Positions 25,870 through 34,495 of a DNA stretch of 43,516 bases are shown one piece after another. Within the stretch, counting starts at the first letter, position 1. Every line of letters starts with the position of its first letter. The notes under the pieces were generated by a model. It searched no databases, was not told the DNA's origin, and was given only the letters and a program-made list of their open reading frames with translations. A program made the translations under genes and the position numbers. This stretch comes from Halobacteriales archaeon QS_4_62_28. GTDB taxonomy: Archaea; Halobacteriota; Halobacteria; Halobacteriales; Haloarculaceae. The stretch covers positions 1-43,516 of the forward strand of contig PXRO01000037.1 of assembly GCA_003021685.1 (NCBI GenBank), read 5' to 3'.

Positions 25870-26796
25870 ATGGCTCAGGAAACGTCTCATTGCGAAACTG
25901 CCGGCGACTCTGCCTACGAACGGCCAGCACCTGATCTCTTTGACCGGTTAGAGGAATATGTCGACCCGAAATGGATCTTCGTCCTCCCTGCAGTGCTGTA
26001 CGCCGCGATCCTGGTCGTTATCCCGATGATCGACCTGTTTGCACTCAGCTTCACGGGGCATTCGGGATTTAGTCTTGCGAACTACGAGCAGATGGTGACG
26101 GACTCGAATTTTCACGCGATCATCGTCAATACGATCATGTTCGTCATGCCGTCGACGGCGATAGAACTGATCCTTGGAGTCGCCCTCGCGCTGGCCTTCT
26201 ATCGGGACTTTCCGTTCAAAGAGCGGGTCCAGACCCTTTTTTTGATTCCGATGGTCCTGTCACCTTTCGCCGTTGGAATGATGTTCCGGTGGTTCTTCGA
26301 CTCCTCGCTTGGCATCGTCAATTACCTGTTCGGGCAGGCGGGCCTACCCAGGTTTGTCTGGCTCGGCGATGCGACGCTCGCGATGATCTCTATCATCATC
26401 GCCGATGTCTGGCAGTGGACGCCCTTCGTCTTCCTGCTGGCGTACGCAACAATGAAGAGCATCCCCGAATCAATCGTCGAAGCGGCGAAGATCGACGGTG
26501 CGAGCCGGTGGCAACGGTTCCGATACGTTGTCTTACCTCACATCTACCCGGTGTTGCTGATCACCGCACTGATCAAGCTCATTATCGCGTTTAAATCCAG
26601 CGACAAGATCTTCGCGATGACCAACGGTGGTCCGGGGTCGGCGACGAAAACCATGACCATGTACATTTACGAAATCACGTTCGAGTTCGGCAATTTCGAG
26701 CGCGGTGCAGCCGCATCTGTCCTCTTTCTGGTGTTGATACTCGTCATCGGGAACGTGTTCGTCTGGCTGCTCAGACGGACTGACAGGGAGGTCTGA
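25870..26796 (+). CDS. ABC sugar transporter permease 1 (MalF/UgpA-like)
   Basis: The 308-residue protein has six hydrophobic segments and the cytoplasmic EAA loop (VEAAKIDGASRWQRFRYVVL) that contacts the ATPase. It belongs to the MalFG-type carbohydrate permeases. It lies between the binding protein and the second permease, four bases before the latter's start, so the three are one operon. Confidence 0.93.
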   Translation: MAQETSHCETAGDSAYERPAPDLFDRLEEYVDPKWIFVLPAVLYAAILVVIPMIDLFALSFTGHSGFSLANYEQMVTDSNFHAIIVNTIMFVMPSTAIELILGVALALAFYRDFPFKERVQTLFLIPMVLSPFAVGMMFRWFFDSSLGIVNYLFGQAGLPRFVWLGDATLAMISIIIADVWQWTPFVFLLAYATMKSIPESIVEAAKIDGASRWQRFRYVVLPHIYPVLLITALIKLIIAFKSSDKIFAMTNGGPGSATKTMTMYIYEITFEFGNFERGAAASVLFLVLILVIGNVFVWLLRRTDREV

Positions 26797-26800
26797 GACA

Positions 26801-27682
26801 ATGGCAACGAAACAACAGTACACGATTCAGTTCCGGAACACCGAATACGAGCCAGAAGATATCGTGGCGGGCATCGGACGCGTCGCCGGACTCGGCGTGA
26901 TGGCGATATTCTATGCCTTCCCGCTCTACTGGATGGCGAGTCGATCAGTAATGACGAATCTGCAGGCGTTCAAACTGCCGCCAGTCTGGATCCCGACCGA
27001 GCCGACGCTCAGTGCCTACCAGTCGATCCTCTTGCAGGGACCGTACGCCAGTTTCCTGCTGAACAGCGCGACAGTGACGGTCTTGTCGGTCACGCTGGCA
27101 CTGGTTCTCAGCGTCCCAGCCACCTATGGACTCGTCGTGAGTGACTTCCCCTACAATCTCAATCGTCATTTCTCGTTGTTCCTCATCTCCCTGTTCATGC
27201 TCCCGCCGATTGTCACGTCGATCTCCTACTTCAACCTGCTTCAGGACCTGGGTCTCTACGACCGTGCCATCGGCTTAGGATTTATCTACACGATGTTCAA
27301 CATTCCCCTCATCGTCTGGTTCACGCGCGGGTTCATCGCAGACATTCCAGACAGCCTCCGGGAGTCTGCACTGCTCGATGGCGCAAACGAGTTCCAGGTG
27401 TTCTACCGGATCTATCTTCCGCTCATCCGCCCGGGAATCGCCGCCGCGGCGATCATCAGTTACATTATCACCTGGAATGAGTATCTGCTCGCATTGATCC
27501 TGACGAGCAACCGGGCCAAGACGATGCCGGTCGGGATCAACCAGTTCGTCGGACAGTACAACATCACGTGGAACGAACTATCCGCGGGCATCGTCCTCGT
27601 CGTCCTGCCGAGCGTGCTCTTCCTGACCGTCACACAGCGATACATTGTCTCGGGACTCGTCAGGGGGGCCGTCAAAGAATGA
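26801..27682 (+). CDS. ABC sugar transporter permease 2 (MalG/UgpE-like)
   Basis: The 293-residue protein has six membrane segments and the second permease-type EAA loop (ESALLDGANEFQVFYRIYLP). It ends with the RYIVSGLVRGAVKE tail typical of MalG-like proteins. It forms the heterodimeric channel with permease 1. The ATPase gene follows after 94 bases. Confidence 0.93.
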   Translation: MATKQQYTIQFRNTEYEPEDIVAGIGRVAGLGVMAIFYAFPLYWMASRSVMTNLQAFKLPPVWIPTEPTLSAYQSILLQGPYASFLLNSATVTVLSVTLALVLSVPATYGLVVSDFPYNLNRHFSLFLISLFMLPPIVTSISYFNLLQDLGLYDRAIGLGFIYTMFNIPLIVWFTRGFIADIPDSLRESALLDGANEFQVFYRIYLPLIRPGIAAAAIISYIITWNEYLLALILTSNRAKTMPVGINQFVGQYNITWNELSAGIVLVVLPSVLFLTVTQRYIVSGLVRGAVKE

Positions 27683-27776
27683 CTGCCCGACCAACATTCC
27701 GAAGTCGACCCGCGTCACTGTGCACCGATCAGACGCCCGTCGGTTCAGACCACTTTTTCCAAGAGACGACACATCA

Positions 27777-28937
27777 ATGAGCAAACTAGACATCAAGCAG
27801 TTACGAAAGGTGTATAATCGCGGAACGGACACCGAAATCGTTGCGGTCGACGATCTCTCGCTGACGGTCGACGACGGGGAGTTCCTCGTCTTCGTCGGAC
27901 CGTCCGGTTGTGGCAAATCGACGACGCTTCGCTCCATCGCGGGTCTCGAAGACGTGACTTCGGGATCGATCCGGATCGACGGAAGAGACATCACTGGACA
28001 AAAACCGAAAAACCGCGACATCGCAATGGTGTTCCAGAACTACGCGCTGTATCCCCATATGACCACGCGGGAGAACATGTCCTTTGGCCTCCGAGTAAAC
28101 AGCATGCTGGACGACGACGAAATCGACGCCCGCGTTAATGAAGCCGCCAAAATGATGGGGATCAGCGAACTGCTGGAAAAGCGCCCGGGTACCCTCTCCG
28201 GCGGGCAACAGCAACGGGTGGCGCTCGGACGCGCAATCGTTCGCGACCCCCGGGTGTTCCTCATGGACGAACCGCTGAGCAACCTTGACGCGAAACTCCG
28301 GATCCAGATGCGGGCCGAACTAGAGACCTTGCAGAACAAACTCGGGGTGACGACGATTTACGTCACCCACGACCAGACCGAGGCGATGACGATGGCTGAC
28401 CGTATCGCAGTCCTCGATGATGGCAAACTTCAGCAGATCGGCACGCCACTGGAGTGTTATTACAAACCGGCCAACCAGTTCGTCGCCGAGTTCATCGGGT
28501 CCCCGACGATGAATTTCCTCACGGTCGAACGCAGCGGTAACAGACTCGTTCACGACGCGTTCGAGTTCGTCGTCTCGAACGACACTGTCGACCTGTGTGG
28601 CGACCGAACAGCGCTGGTCATGGGTCTCCGACCGGAAGATATCGACCTCGGCGGTGACGAGACGACGAATGCAGTCTCGGGCATCGTCGAGGTGATCCAA
28701 CCCACGGGCGACGATGCCTACATTGACATAACAATTGGCGACGACACCGTTACGCTCGATATCGATCCGGAACAGAGTGTCGGCGTCTCTGTTGGGGAGG
28801 AAATCACCGTGTCGTTCGACGAAGAGGGCGTTTACCTCTTCGACCCACAGACCGAGGCGACGATCAAAACGAACACCGAACTGGAACCAGCCGGCCCAGA
28901 CGGATCGGATGCGCTCGATACGACAACGAAACCATAG
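27777..28937 (+). CDS. Sugar ABC transporter ATP-binding protein (MsmX/UgpC type)
   Basis: The 386-residue protein starts at the ATG at 27777; an in-frame extension upstream to 27645 lacks family similarity. It shows Walker A GPSGCGKST, a Q-loop (VFQNYALYPHMTTRENM), signature LSGGQQQR, Walker B VFLMDEPLSNLDA and the switch histidine in VTHDQTEAM. A C-terminal TOBE-like regulatory domain (about residues 240-360) is present. It powers uptake by the two permeases. Proteins of this type sometimes serve several sugar transporters. Confidence 0.93.
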   Translation: MSKLDIKQLRKVYNRGTDTEIVAVDDLSLTVDDGEFLVFVGPSGCGKSTTLRSIAGLEDVTSGSIRIDGRDITGQKPKNRDIAMVFQNYALYPHMTTRENMSFGLRVNSMLDDDEIDARVNEAAKMMGISELLEKRPGTLSGGQQQRVALGRAIVRDPRVFLMDEPLSNLDAKLRIQMRAELETLQNKLGVTTIYVTHDQTEAMTMADRIAVLDDGKLQQIGTPLECYYKPANQFVAEFIGSPTMNFLTVERSGNRLVHDAFEFVVSNDTVDLCGDRTALVMGLRPEDIDLGGDETTNAVSGIVEVIQPTGDDAYIDITIGDDTVTLDIDPEQSVGVSVGEEITVSFDEEGVYLFDPQTEATIKTNTELEPAGPDGSDALDTTTKP

Positions 28938-28976
28938 CAATCACCTGTACCCATACCAGGATACGAAGATACGACT

Positions 28977-30428
28977 ATGACAGAGAACAACACACACGGC
29001 TATCAGGAATGGTGGGACGAATCCTTCACGTACCGGTACCCGGTTGACCTGTCGAATCCGATGGGCCTGCCCCGGCGCAACGAACCTGTGACAGTTGAGA
29101 TGACATTCGAGGAGGCGCAGGTCCATCCGAATTCGATCAGGGTTGTCGACTCGGGTGGCGATGAGACCCCGAGTCAGGTCCACGACGAGACTGTTGGAGA
29201 CGAGGAGCTACAGACGGCACACGTCACGTTCTTGGCCGACGTAACCGACGCTGAAGAGACCTACCATGTCTATGCCGATGAAGGAATCAGGGACGTACCG
29301 GAGTACGGCGGTATTCAGCAACTTGACCCACAGTTAGCAGACGGTGTGAAGCGACTCGACACCGGCCACTACGTCCTCGAACTCTGTCGGGGGATGGCCG
29401 ACGGAACGGCCGGCGGGAAGTGGGGTATTCGATACTTCGAGGCCAAATCCGAGGGTCGCAACCTGATCGCGGACTGCGGGAACGCAATTGGTGGCTTCTA
29501 TGGCCCCTTCTTCACCCCGGAAAACGGCAAGGTAAATCCACCAGAACACACGAAGGTAAATGTCACGACAGACGTCGAAGGGCCGGTGTACGCCCGGTAT
29601 CGATTCGACGGGACCGTTCCACCCGGACTCGATCCGCGGCTCCGTGACAAGGACTTCGAGATCACCTGGGAGTTCTTCGCAAACACCCCGTGGTTCCGCC
29701 GGCGCTACGACGTGGACCCGTACCAGACGGTCGTTGACGGAATGTCCGTGGAAAACAAGATCACCGTCGGTGACGAGTTCGAGAGCGGACAGGGCGACGT
29801 GGTGCTCTCGCAGTTCGGTGCTGCCGGTGGCACGTACTACCGTGAGGGCGACCGGTATGCCAATATCCTCGCCGACAGGGTTGAGCACCTGCTGTCCCTG
29901 CCGCCAGAAGAGGCACCCGACGGGTTGCAGTCGTTCACGGACGAACTCGGTGACGACCTCATGGAGATGAACTGGGACTACTTTTGGCGACTGTTTTGCG
30001 TCGAGGACGACATCCTCTCCCACGAGGACATCCTGGACCACGTTGACGACATCGTTGAGGAGGCCCATCGGCAGGTCCACCACACCGACCGGAAGGACGA
30101 CGTGAAAATCGAGGACTTCGTTACGGTGCCAGAGCGTGAAGATCAGACCATCTTTCCGATGAACGCCGACAAGACTGTCGAATTGAGCCCTGAGACGGGC
30201 TATGGCATGATCTGGTACACCAGCGAACCGGTCGCCCGGTACCAGATCGTCCAGCGCCCGGCCTCTGGGTGGGTAAACTGGGGGACGAACGGTGAGAACG
30301 AGTACCCGGAACTGCCCATCGGCACGACGATTTATACTGGATACGACCAGTTCGACGATTGGGAGGAGGATGCCAGGAAAATAGAGTATCGGCTCGAACC
30401 AAAATTTCGGCAGATAGAACAAAGATAG
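28977..30428 (+). CDS. Uncharacterised 483-aa protein linked to the sugar transporter
   Basis: It begins 39 bases after the ATPase gene and is probably in the same operon. The N-terminal 110 residues (WWDESFTYRYPVDLSNPM and later RNEPVTVEMTF) look like a beta-sandwich domain found at the start of some carbohydrate-active enzymes. The central part is rich in aromatic and acidic residues (GGKWGIRYFEAKSEG, GNAIGGFYGPFF, EFFANTPWFRRRYDV). There is no signal peptide, so it acts in the cytoplasm. The layout recalls proteins of pectin or rhamnogalacturonan gene clusters (for example DUF4861-like), but I cannot name a family with confidence. A hydrolase, lyase or epimerase for the imported oligosaccharide is a guess. 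Confidence 0.82.
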   Translation: MTENNTHGYQEWWDESFTYRYPVDLSNPMGLPRRNEPVTVEMTFEEAQVHPNSIRVVDSGGDETPSQVHDETVGDEELQTAHVTFLADVTDAEETYHVYADEGIRDVPEYGGIQQLDPQLADGVKRLDTGHYVLELCRGMADGTAGGKWGIRYFEAKSEGRNLIADCGNAIGGFYGPFFTPENGKVNPPEHTKVNVTTDVEGPVYARYRFDGTVPPGLDPRLRDKDFEITWEFFANTPWFRRRYDVDPYQTVVDGMSVENKITVGDEFESGQGDVVLSQFGAAGGTYYREGDRYANILADRVEHLLSLPPEEAPDGLQSFTDELGDDLMEMNWDYFWRLFCVEDDILSHEDILDHVDDIVEEAHRQVHHTDRKDDVKIEDFVTVPEREDQTIFPMNADKTVELSPETGYGMIWYTSEPVARYQIVQRPASGWVNWGTNGENEYPELPIGTTIYTGYDQFDDWEEDARKIEYRLEPKFRQIEQR

Positions 30429-30580
30429 AATTAAAAATCTTTTCATGTCTATATTTAGCCGAAACTATACTTATATACGACAAATTGAATTATGAAATCA
30501 GCCAATCAGAATCTTTCTCTATCGATCTCACCGCTGGCACCGACGCTATCCCGTGTTACTGGTTGTCTCGGGAGCGCTGG

Positions 30581-30590
30581 TGTTTTATAC
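30581..30590 (+). promoter_or_regulatory. TATA box of the DUF4129/DUF58 operon
   Basis: GTTTTATACG is centred about 28 bases before the GTG at 30614. This supports that GTG as the start of the first gene, since no ATG fits the conserved N-terminus. Confidence 0.5.
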
Positions 30591-30613
30591 GCCCTCCGCT
30601 ATTGCTCATTATT

Positions 30614-31516
30614 GTGAAGCGAGAACACCTCCGAAACGGGGTCGTTGCAGTTCTCGGCGTCGTCGCAGTCGCTCTCGGGGCACTGGCGCTGCCATCGGCC
30701 CGTCAGAACGACTCCCGCGGTCGGGGTGGGTCCGGTCTCCTCGGCTCGGGTGACGGGCCTTATACGGACGGTGGGGGTGCATCGTACGCCCTGTTCGATC
30801 TCGGATGGTTCAAGGCGTTCCTGACGGTGGTTGCCATCGTCTGTCTGATCGTTCTCCTTCGTGTGTTACTGGAAGACTGGGCGCGTGTCGGGGTCGCACT
30901 CGCCGCGCTCGTCTTTGTCGTCTTCTTCTACCAGATGATCTTTGTTTTCAGCCCCGCAGCGGATCCATACGACGTGGAAATCAACGAGTCGGGGGTTCCG
31001 TCATCGACCCCCACTTCGACACCAGCACTACCCGGGAGCGGCGCGCAAGCGGGCGGCGCTTCGGGTGCCCCCGGACTCCCTGGCACCGAACTACTCGTGG
31101 CCGGACTCGTTCTCTGCGTCGCCATCGTCGGCGTCGCAGTAGTCGCCCGGCGACAGCGCAGGGCCACACGGGCGACGGACGGGACAGACGAGGACACCGC
31201 ACAGGCCGCGGCTGTCGGGCGGGCGGCCGGACGGGCGGCAGACCGGATCGAAGCGTCGGGACTCGACAACGAGGTGTACCGGGCCTGGGACGAAATGACC
31301 CAGTTACTGGACGTGTCCGATCCGGAGACGAACACGCCGCGCGAATTCGAGCACGCGGCCGTCGACGCCGGCATGGAGCGGGCCGATGTCGAGGCGCTGA
31401 CCGACCTGTTCGAACGGATCCGCTACGGCGGCTACGCGGCCGACTCTGCCGACGAACAGCACGCGGTCGAACTGCTGGGCCGCATCGAGTCGACCTACAC
31501 GGAGGACGACGAATGA
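30614..31516 (+). CDS. DUF4129-domain membrane protein
   Basis: Starting from GTG at 30614 the protein has 300 residues. An N-terminal membrane segment (GVVAVLGVVAVALGALAL) comes first, then two more helices (KAFLTVVAIVCLIVLLRVLL, VGVALAALVFVVFFYQMIFV), a Pro/Ser/Thr-rich loop, another helix and a C-terminal cytoplasmic DUF4129 domain (NEVYRAWDEMTQLL, then TPREFEHAAVDAG and LFERIRYGGY). DUF4129 proteins usually occur with DUF58 proteins and a MoxR ATPase in a widespread membrane system of unknown function. The stop overlaps the next start by four bases. Confidence 0.85.
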   Translation: MKREHLRNGVVAVLGVVAVALGALALPSARQNDSRGRGGSGLLGSGDGPYTDGGGASYALFDLGWFKAFLTVVAIVCLIVLLRVLLEDWARVGVALAALVFVVFFYQMIFVFSPAADPYDVEINESGVPSSTPTSTPALPGSGAQAGGASGAPGLPGTELLVAGLVLCVAIVGVAVVARRQRRATRATDGTDEDTAQAAAVGRAAGRAADRIEASGLDNEVYRAWDEMTQLLDVSDPETNTPREFEHAAVDAGMERADVEALTDLFERIRYGGYAADSADEQHAVELLGRIESTYTEDDE

Positions 31517-33435
31517 ACTGGGCGCGACTCTTTGCGATGGCCAGTGGTGCCGCGTTCGCGGTCGGTCTCGGGGCACTGATCGCACCGGGACTGTTCGCGC
31601 TCGGCATCAAGCAGTACGTCGTCATCGGCATCGGTGCCGTTGCACTGCTGGGGGCGTTCCAGATCGTTCGTCTCCGACGTAAGGGTTCGATCCGGTATAC
31701 TGAAACGGGCAATCCCGAACGACTCCCCTCCGTCGCCGCTCCGGGCGACGAGTTGGACCGCCTCCTGGCCGGCTACGAACAGCCAGACTCGGCCAATCGC
31801 CGGCGGGACCAGCTCAGGCGTGTGGTGATCGACGCGCTCGTGCGGTACCAGGGGCTTTCCGAGGCCGAAGCCACGGCACAGGTCGACGACGGGACCTGGA
31901 CCGACGACACAGTCGCCGCGTCGTATCTCGGCACCGTCAGCGCCCGCTCCGAACCGCTCGCCACTCGGATTCGAACCCGGTTTTCGGGGACCACCGCTGG
32001 CAAGCGCACGCTCGTGAGAACTGCCGATGCACTCGCCGCGGTCGCCGACCTCCCCCAGCGTTCGAACGAGGACGCGTCACTGCTCGAGCGACTCCGACAA
32101 CGGTTCGATGGTCGGCCGACGGGCGTCGACAGGGCCGTCGCCGTGGCTGATCCCGAGCCACGAACTCGCCTGACAGAACGCTGGCGCGGTATCAGTGGTA
32201 TAGCACTCCTTGCGGTCGGGGTCGGCGCGCTGGCCGGCGAACCAGCCGTCATCCTGATCGGTGTCGTCGGCATCGGCTACGCGGCCTACGCCCGGTCGAC
32301 GACGCCGCCGGAAGCGACACTCTCACTGGAACGGACTGTCGACGCCGAGAACCCGAATCCGGGCGACACGATCACGGTGACACTGACTGTGACCAACGAC
32401 GGCGACCGGATACTGCCGGACGTGCGTCTCGTCGACGGCGTTCCGGCGGCCCTGCCCGTAATCGATGGGTCGCCGCGGATGGGGACGGCGCTCCGTCCTG
32501 GCACGGCTGCGACGGTCACCTACACGCTGGAAGCACGCCGCGGTCGCCACGACTTCGGCCCGGCACAGGTGCTGGTGCGCAACACCGCCGGCAGTGTCGA
32601 GCGCGAACAGGGTGTCTCGACGGACGAGACGACGACAGTCACCTGTCGCCCGCAACTCGAACCCGTCGGCGAACCGGTCGAACTCCGCGAGCAACACACC
32701 CAGCGCACGGGCCGCGTCGACACCAACACCGGCGGGGACGGCACGGAGTTTTTCGCCACCCGGGAGTATCGCCCTGGCGACCCGATGGCCCGGATCGACT
32801 GGAACCGCCACGCCAGAACGGGCGACCTGGCGACCCTGGAGTTCCGCGAGGAGCGATCCGCGACGGTCGTCCTCGTCGTCGACCGCGACCGGCGGGCCGC
32901 TGTCGGTCCCGAGCCATACGGTGACACTGCCATCGAGCGGTCGGTCGACGCCGCCAACAGGGTGTTTACGACACTGCTCTCGGACGGAAACCGCGTCGGC
33001 ATCGCCGCGCTCGGTGACGCCGATTGCTGGCTTCCCCCGGGGGCCGGCGAAGTCCACCGGTCACAGGCGCGTGAACTACTCTCGACCGACCACGCCTTCG
33101 AGCGCGGGCAGGAACCCCCCGCAGCACTGCCCTACCGGTGGCTCTCCCGACTCCGGGAACAGCTCCCCGGTGACGCACAGGTCGTGCTGTTCTCGCCGCT
33201 GTGTTCGGCCACCGTCGCTATCGTCGCCCGCCAACTCGACGCCTACGGTCATCCCGTGACCGTCGTCAGTCCCGACCCGATGAGCCGGGAGACGCCAGCG
33301 GGAACGGTCGCGACGGTCATCCGACGGTTCCGCATCAGCGACCTGCGCGCGGCCGGTATCCCCGTGGTCGACTGGCAGTGGGACGAACCGCTCCCAGTGA
33401 GCGTTGCCCAGGCAAGACGGAGGCGAGCCCGATGA
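31513..33435 (+). CDS. DUF58-domain protein with an N-terminal membrane extension
   Basis: The 640-residue protein starts at the ATG overlapping the previous stop. Residues 1-55 contain two membrane helices. A variable charged region follows, then a second pair of helices (ISGIALLAVGVGALAG, PAVILIGVVGIGYAAYA). From about residue 270 a beta-sandwich region (TITVTLTVTNDGDRILPDV) leads to the DUF58 hallmark FFATREYRPGDPMARIDW followed by a vWA-like domain (ATVVLVVDRDRR). DUF58 proteins partner with MoxR-type ATPases and may act in envelope assembly or enzyme maturation. In other haloarchaea I recall the N-terminal ~200 residues as a separate gene, so this may be a fusion. Confidence 0.85.
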   Translation: MNWARLFAMASGAAFAVGLGALIAPGLFALGIKQYVVIGIGAVALLGAFQIVRLRRKGSIRYTETGNPERLPSVAAPGDELDRLLAGYEQPDSANRRRDQLRRVVIDALVRYQGLSEAEATAQVDDGTWTDDTVAASYLGTVSARSEPLATRIRTRFSGTTAGKRTLVRTADALAAVADLPQRSNEDASLLERLRQRFDGRPTGVDRAVAVADPEPRTRLTERWRGISGIALLAVGVGALAGEPAVILIGVVGIGYAAYARSTTPPEATLSLERTVDAENPNPGDTITVTLTVTNDGDRILPDVRLVDGVPAALPVIDGSPRMGTALRPGTAATVTYTLEARRGRHDFGPAQVLVRNTAGSVEREQGVSTDETTTVTCRPQLEPVGEPVELREQHTQRTGRVDTNTGGDGTEFFATREYRPGDPMARIDWNRHARTGDLATLEFREERSATVVLVVDRDRRAAVGPEPYGDTAIERSVDAANRVFTTLLSDGNRVGIAALGDADCWLPPGAGEVHRSQARELLSTDHAFERGQEPPAALPYRWLSRLREQLPGDAQVVLFSPLCSATVAIVARQLDAYGHPVTVVSPDPMSRETPAGTVATVIRRFRISDLRAAGIPVVDWQWDEPLPVSVAQARRRRAR

Positions 33436-33935
33436 CCGAGATCGTTCGTTCACCGGCACGAACAGGGAGCATCGTCGCACTCCTCGCGGCGCTGCTCGCA
33501 CTCGCTCTCGGTGGCCTCTTTTCGGCGGTCGCACTCGCCATCGGTCTGATCGGTGTCCTCATCGTCGCACTCGGTCTCGCGCTTGCCAGACACGATATCG
33601 TAACAGTCGGGAGCACGCTCCTGTTTGGCAGCGTCGTCGCTGCCGGTCTCCAGGGTGCGCCTCCGGGGATCACGCTCGGGAGCGCCGTCGTGACTGTCGT
33701 CGCCTGGGATAGCGCCAGCACCGCCATCGACCTGGGCGCACAACTCGGCCGCGAGGCCTCGACGACCCGTCTCGAACTCGTCCACTCCGGAGCGACGGCG
33801 TTTGTCGGGACGGTCACCGCCGGTCTCGGGTGGGCACTGTTCCAGATCCCACTCGGTGAAACCTCACTGACGGTCCCAGTTCTGTTGCTGGTCGCAGTGA
33901 TCTGTCTCGCCGGGATGTTCTGGTACCGAGAGTGA
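33432..33935 (+). CDS. Small multi-span membrane protein of the DUF58 operon
   Basis: The 167-residue protein starts at an ATG that overlaps the DUF58 stop (GATGA). It is nearly all hydrophobic, with about five membrane helices (for example ALLAALLALALGGLFSAVAL). Its position matches a small membrane protein usually found with haloarchaeal DUF4129/DUF58 genes (DUF7519-like, from memory). Its function is unknown; tight overlap indicates coupled expression with the DUF58 protein. Confidence 0.8.
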   Translation: MTEIVRSPARTGSIVALLAALLALALGGLFSAVALAIGLIGVLIVALGLALARHDIVTVGSTLLFGSVVAAGLQGAPPGITLGSAVVTVVAWDSASTAIDLGAQLGREASTTRLELVHSGATAFVGTVTAGLGWALFQIPLGETSLTVPVLLLVAVICLAGMFWYRE

Positions 33936-33941
33936 TCGTCG

Positions 33942-34139
33942 CTACTGAGAACTGATCCGTCGGCGACGCAATGGTTCGCTCGATCGGGACAGCCCGAACC
34001 GCTCGAACTGCTCGGCGGGCGCATTCAGTTCCGAGAGAGCGTCGGCACAATCGACCACGCGCGGGCGGTCGCGATACGCGCCGAGGAAGTCCCGACGGAG
34101 GCCGTCTATCGTGATCAGGAGAACGCTATTGGTCGACAC
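33942..34139 (-). pseudogene. Relic of a sulfatase/alkaline-phosphatase-fold enzyme
   Basis: From GTG at 34139 the minus strand reads STNSVLLITIDGLRRDFLGA followed by YRDRPRVVD. This is the typical N-terminus of type I sulfatases (NVLLITIDSLRADHLG), where the Asp binds calcium. After about 27 residues the similarity stops, and the frame ends at 65 residues instead of 400-500. The catalytic Cys/Ser region is absent. The sequence LNAPAEQFERFG after the break could be the tail of the same gene, which would mean a large internal deletion. A TATA-like TATATAAAC is at 34151-34160. Confidence 0.65.
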
Positions 34140-34228
34140 GGATGAGAGACGTTTATATAGTAAGTTGAAATCGTTCCAAACAACCGGGGCAGTATTCAGA
34201 TAAGAAATCGAGAGAAACGCTTGCAAAG

Positions 34229-34375
34229 CACCGAAAGCCCTCGCTTTGCGCGGCGGCAGTTGCCGCCGCGGAGAAGGCGGTCGGTGGAACCGACCGCCCA
34301 CTCGACCGCTCCGGGGCTCGCTGTCGTGTCGACAGCGTGGGTCCCGGGACTGCAACTGCACGAGGGCTTTCGGTG
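34229..34375. repeat. 147-base element: four hairpins enclosed by a 15-bp inverted repeat
   Basis: CACCGAAAGCCCTCG (34229-34243) is matched exactly by CGAGGGCTTTCGGTG (34361-34375). Inside lie GGCGGCA/TGCCGCC (34252-34267), a 10-bp stem GGCGGTCGGT/ACCGACCGCC with loop GGA (34276-34298), GCTGTCG/CGACAGC (34320-34336) and the palindrome GTCCCGGGAC (34341-34350). It would fold into a multibranched structure as RNA or single-stranded DNA. It may be a structured RNA, an IS-derived end element or a haloarchaeal palindromic repeat; I cannot tell which. Confidence 0.7.
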
Positions 34376-34495
34376 TCTCCGATGTACTCGGTACAGTTGC
34401 TTATTTGAACAGTACTACGACCGGATGGAGATCGATCTCAGCGTGACGGATGGTGTCAAGCGAGATCGATGCTCGGCTGCCGAATTCGATGAGGA

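Larger units (their letters stand above)
33936..34495. other. Intergenic region with a sulfatase relic and a palindromic element
   Basis: About 560 bases between the DUF58 operon and xacC. It holds the sulfatase fragment (33942-34139) and the multi-hairpin element (34229-34375). The last 120 bases lack recognisable features apart from the 3' flank of xacC. Confidence 0.6.

Noticed and set aside
27645..27776. Upstream extension of the ABC ATPase reading frame
   Set aside because: ATPases of this family begin about 30 residues before Walker A, matching the ATG at 27777; the extension overlaps the end of the permease gene in another frame.
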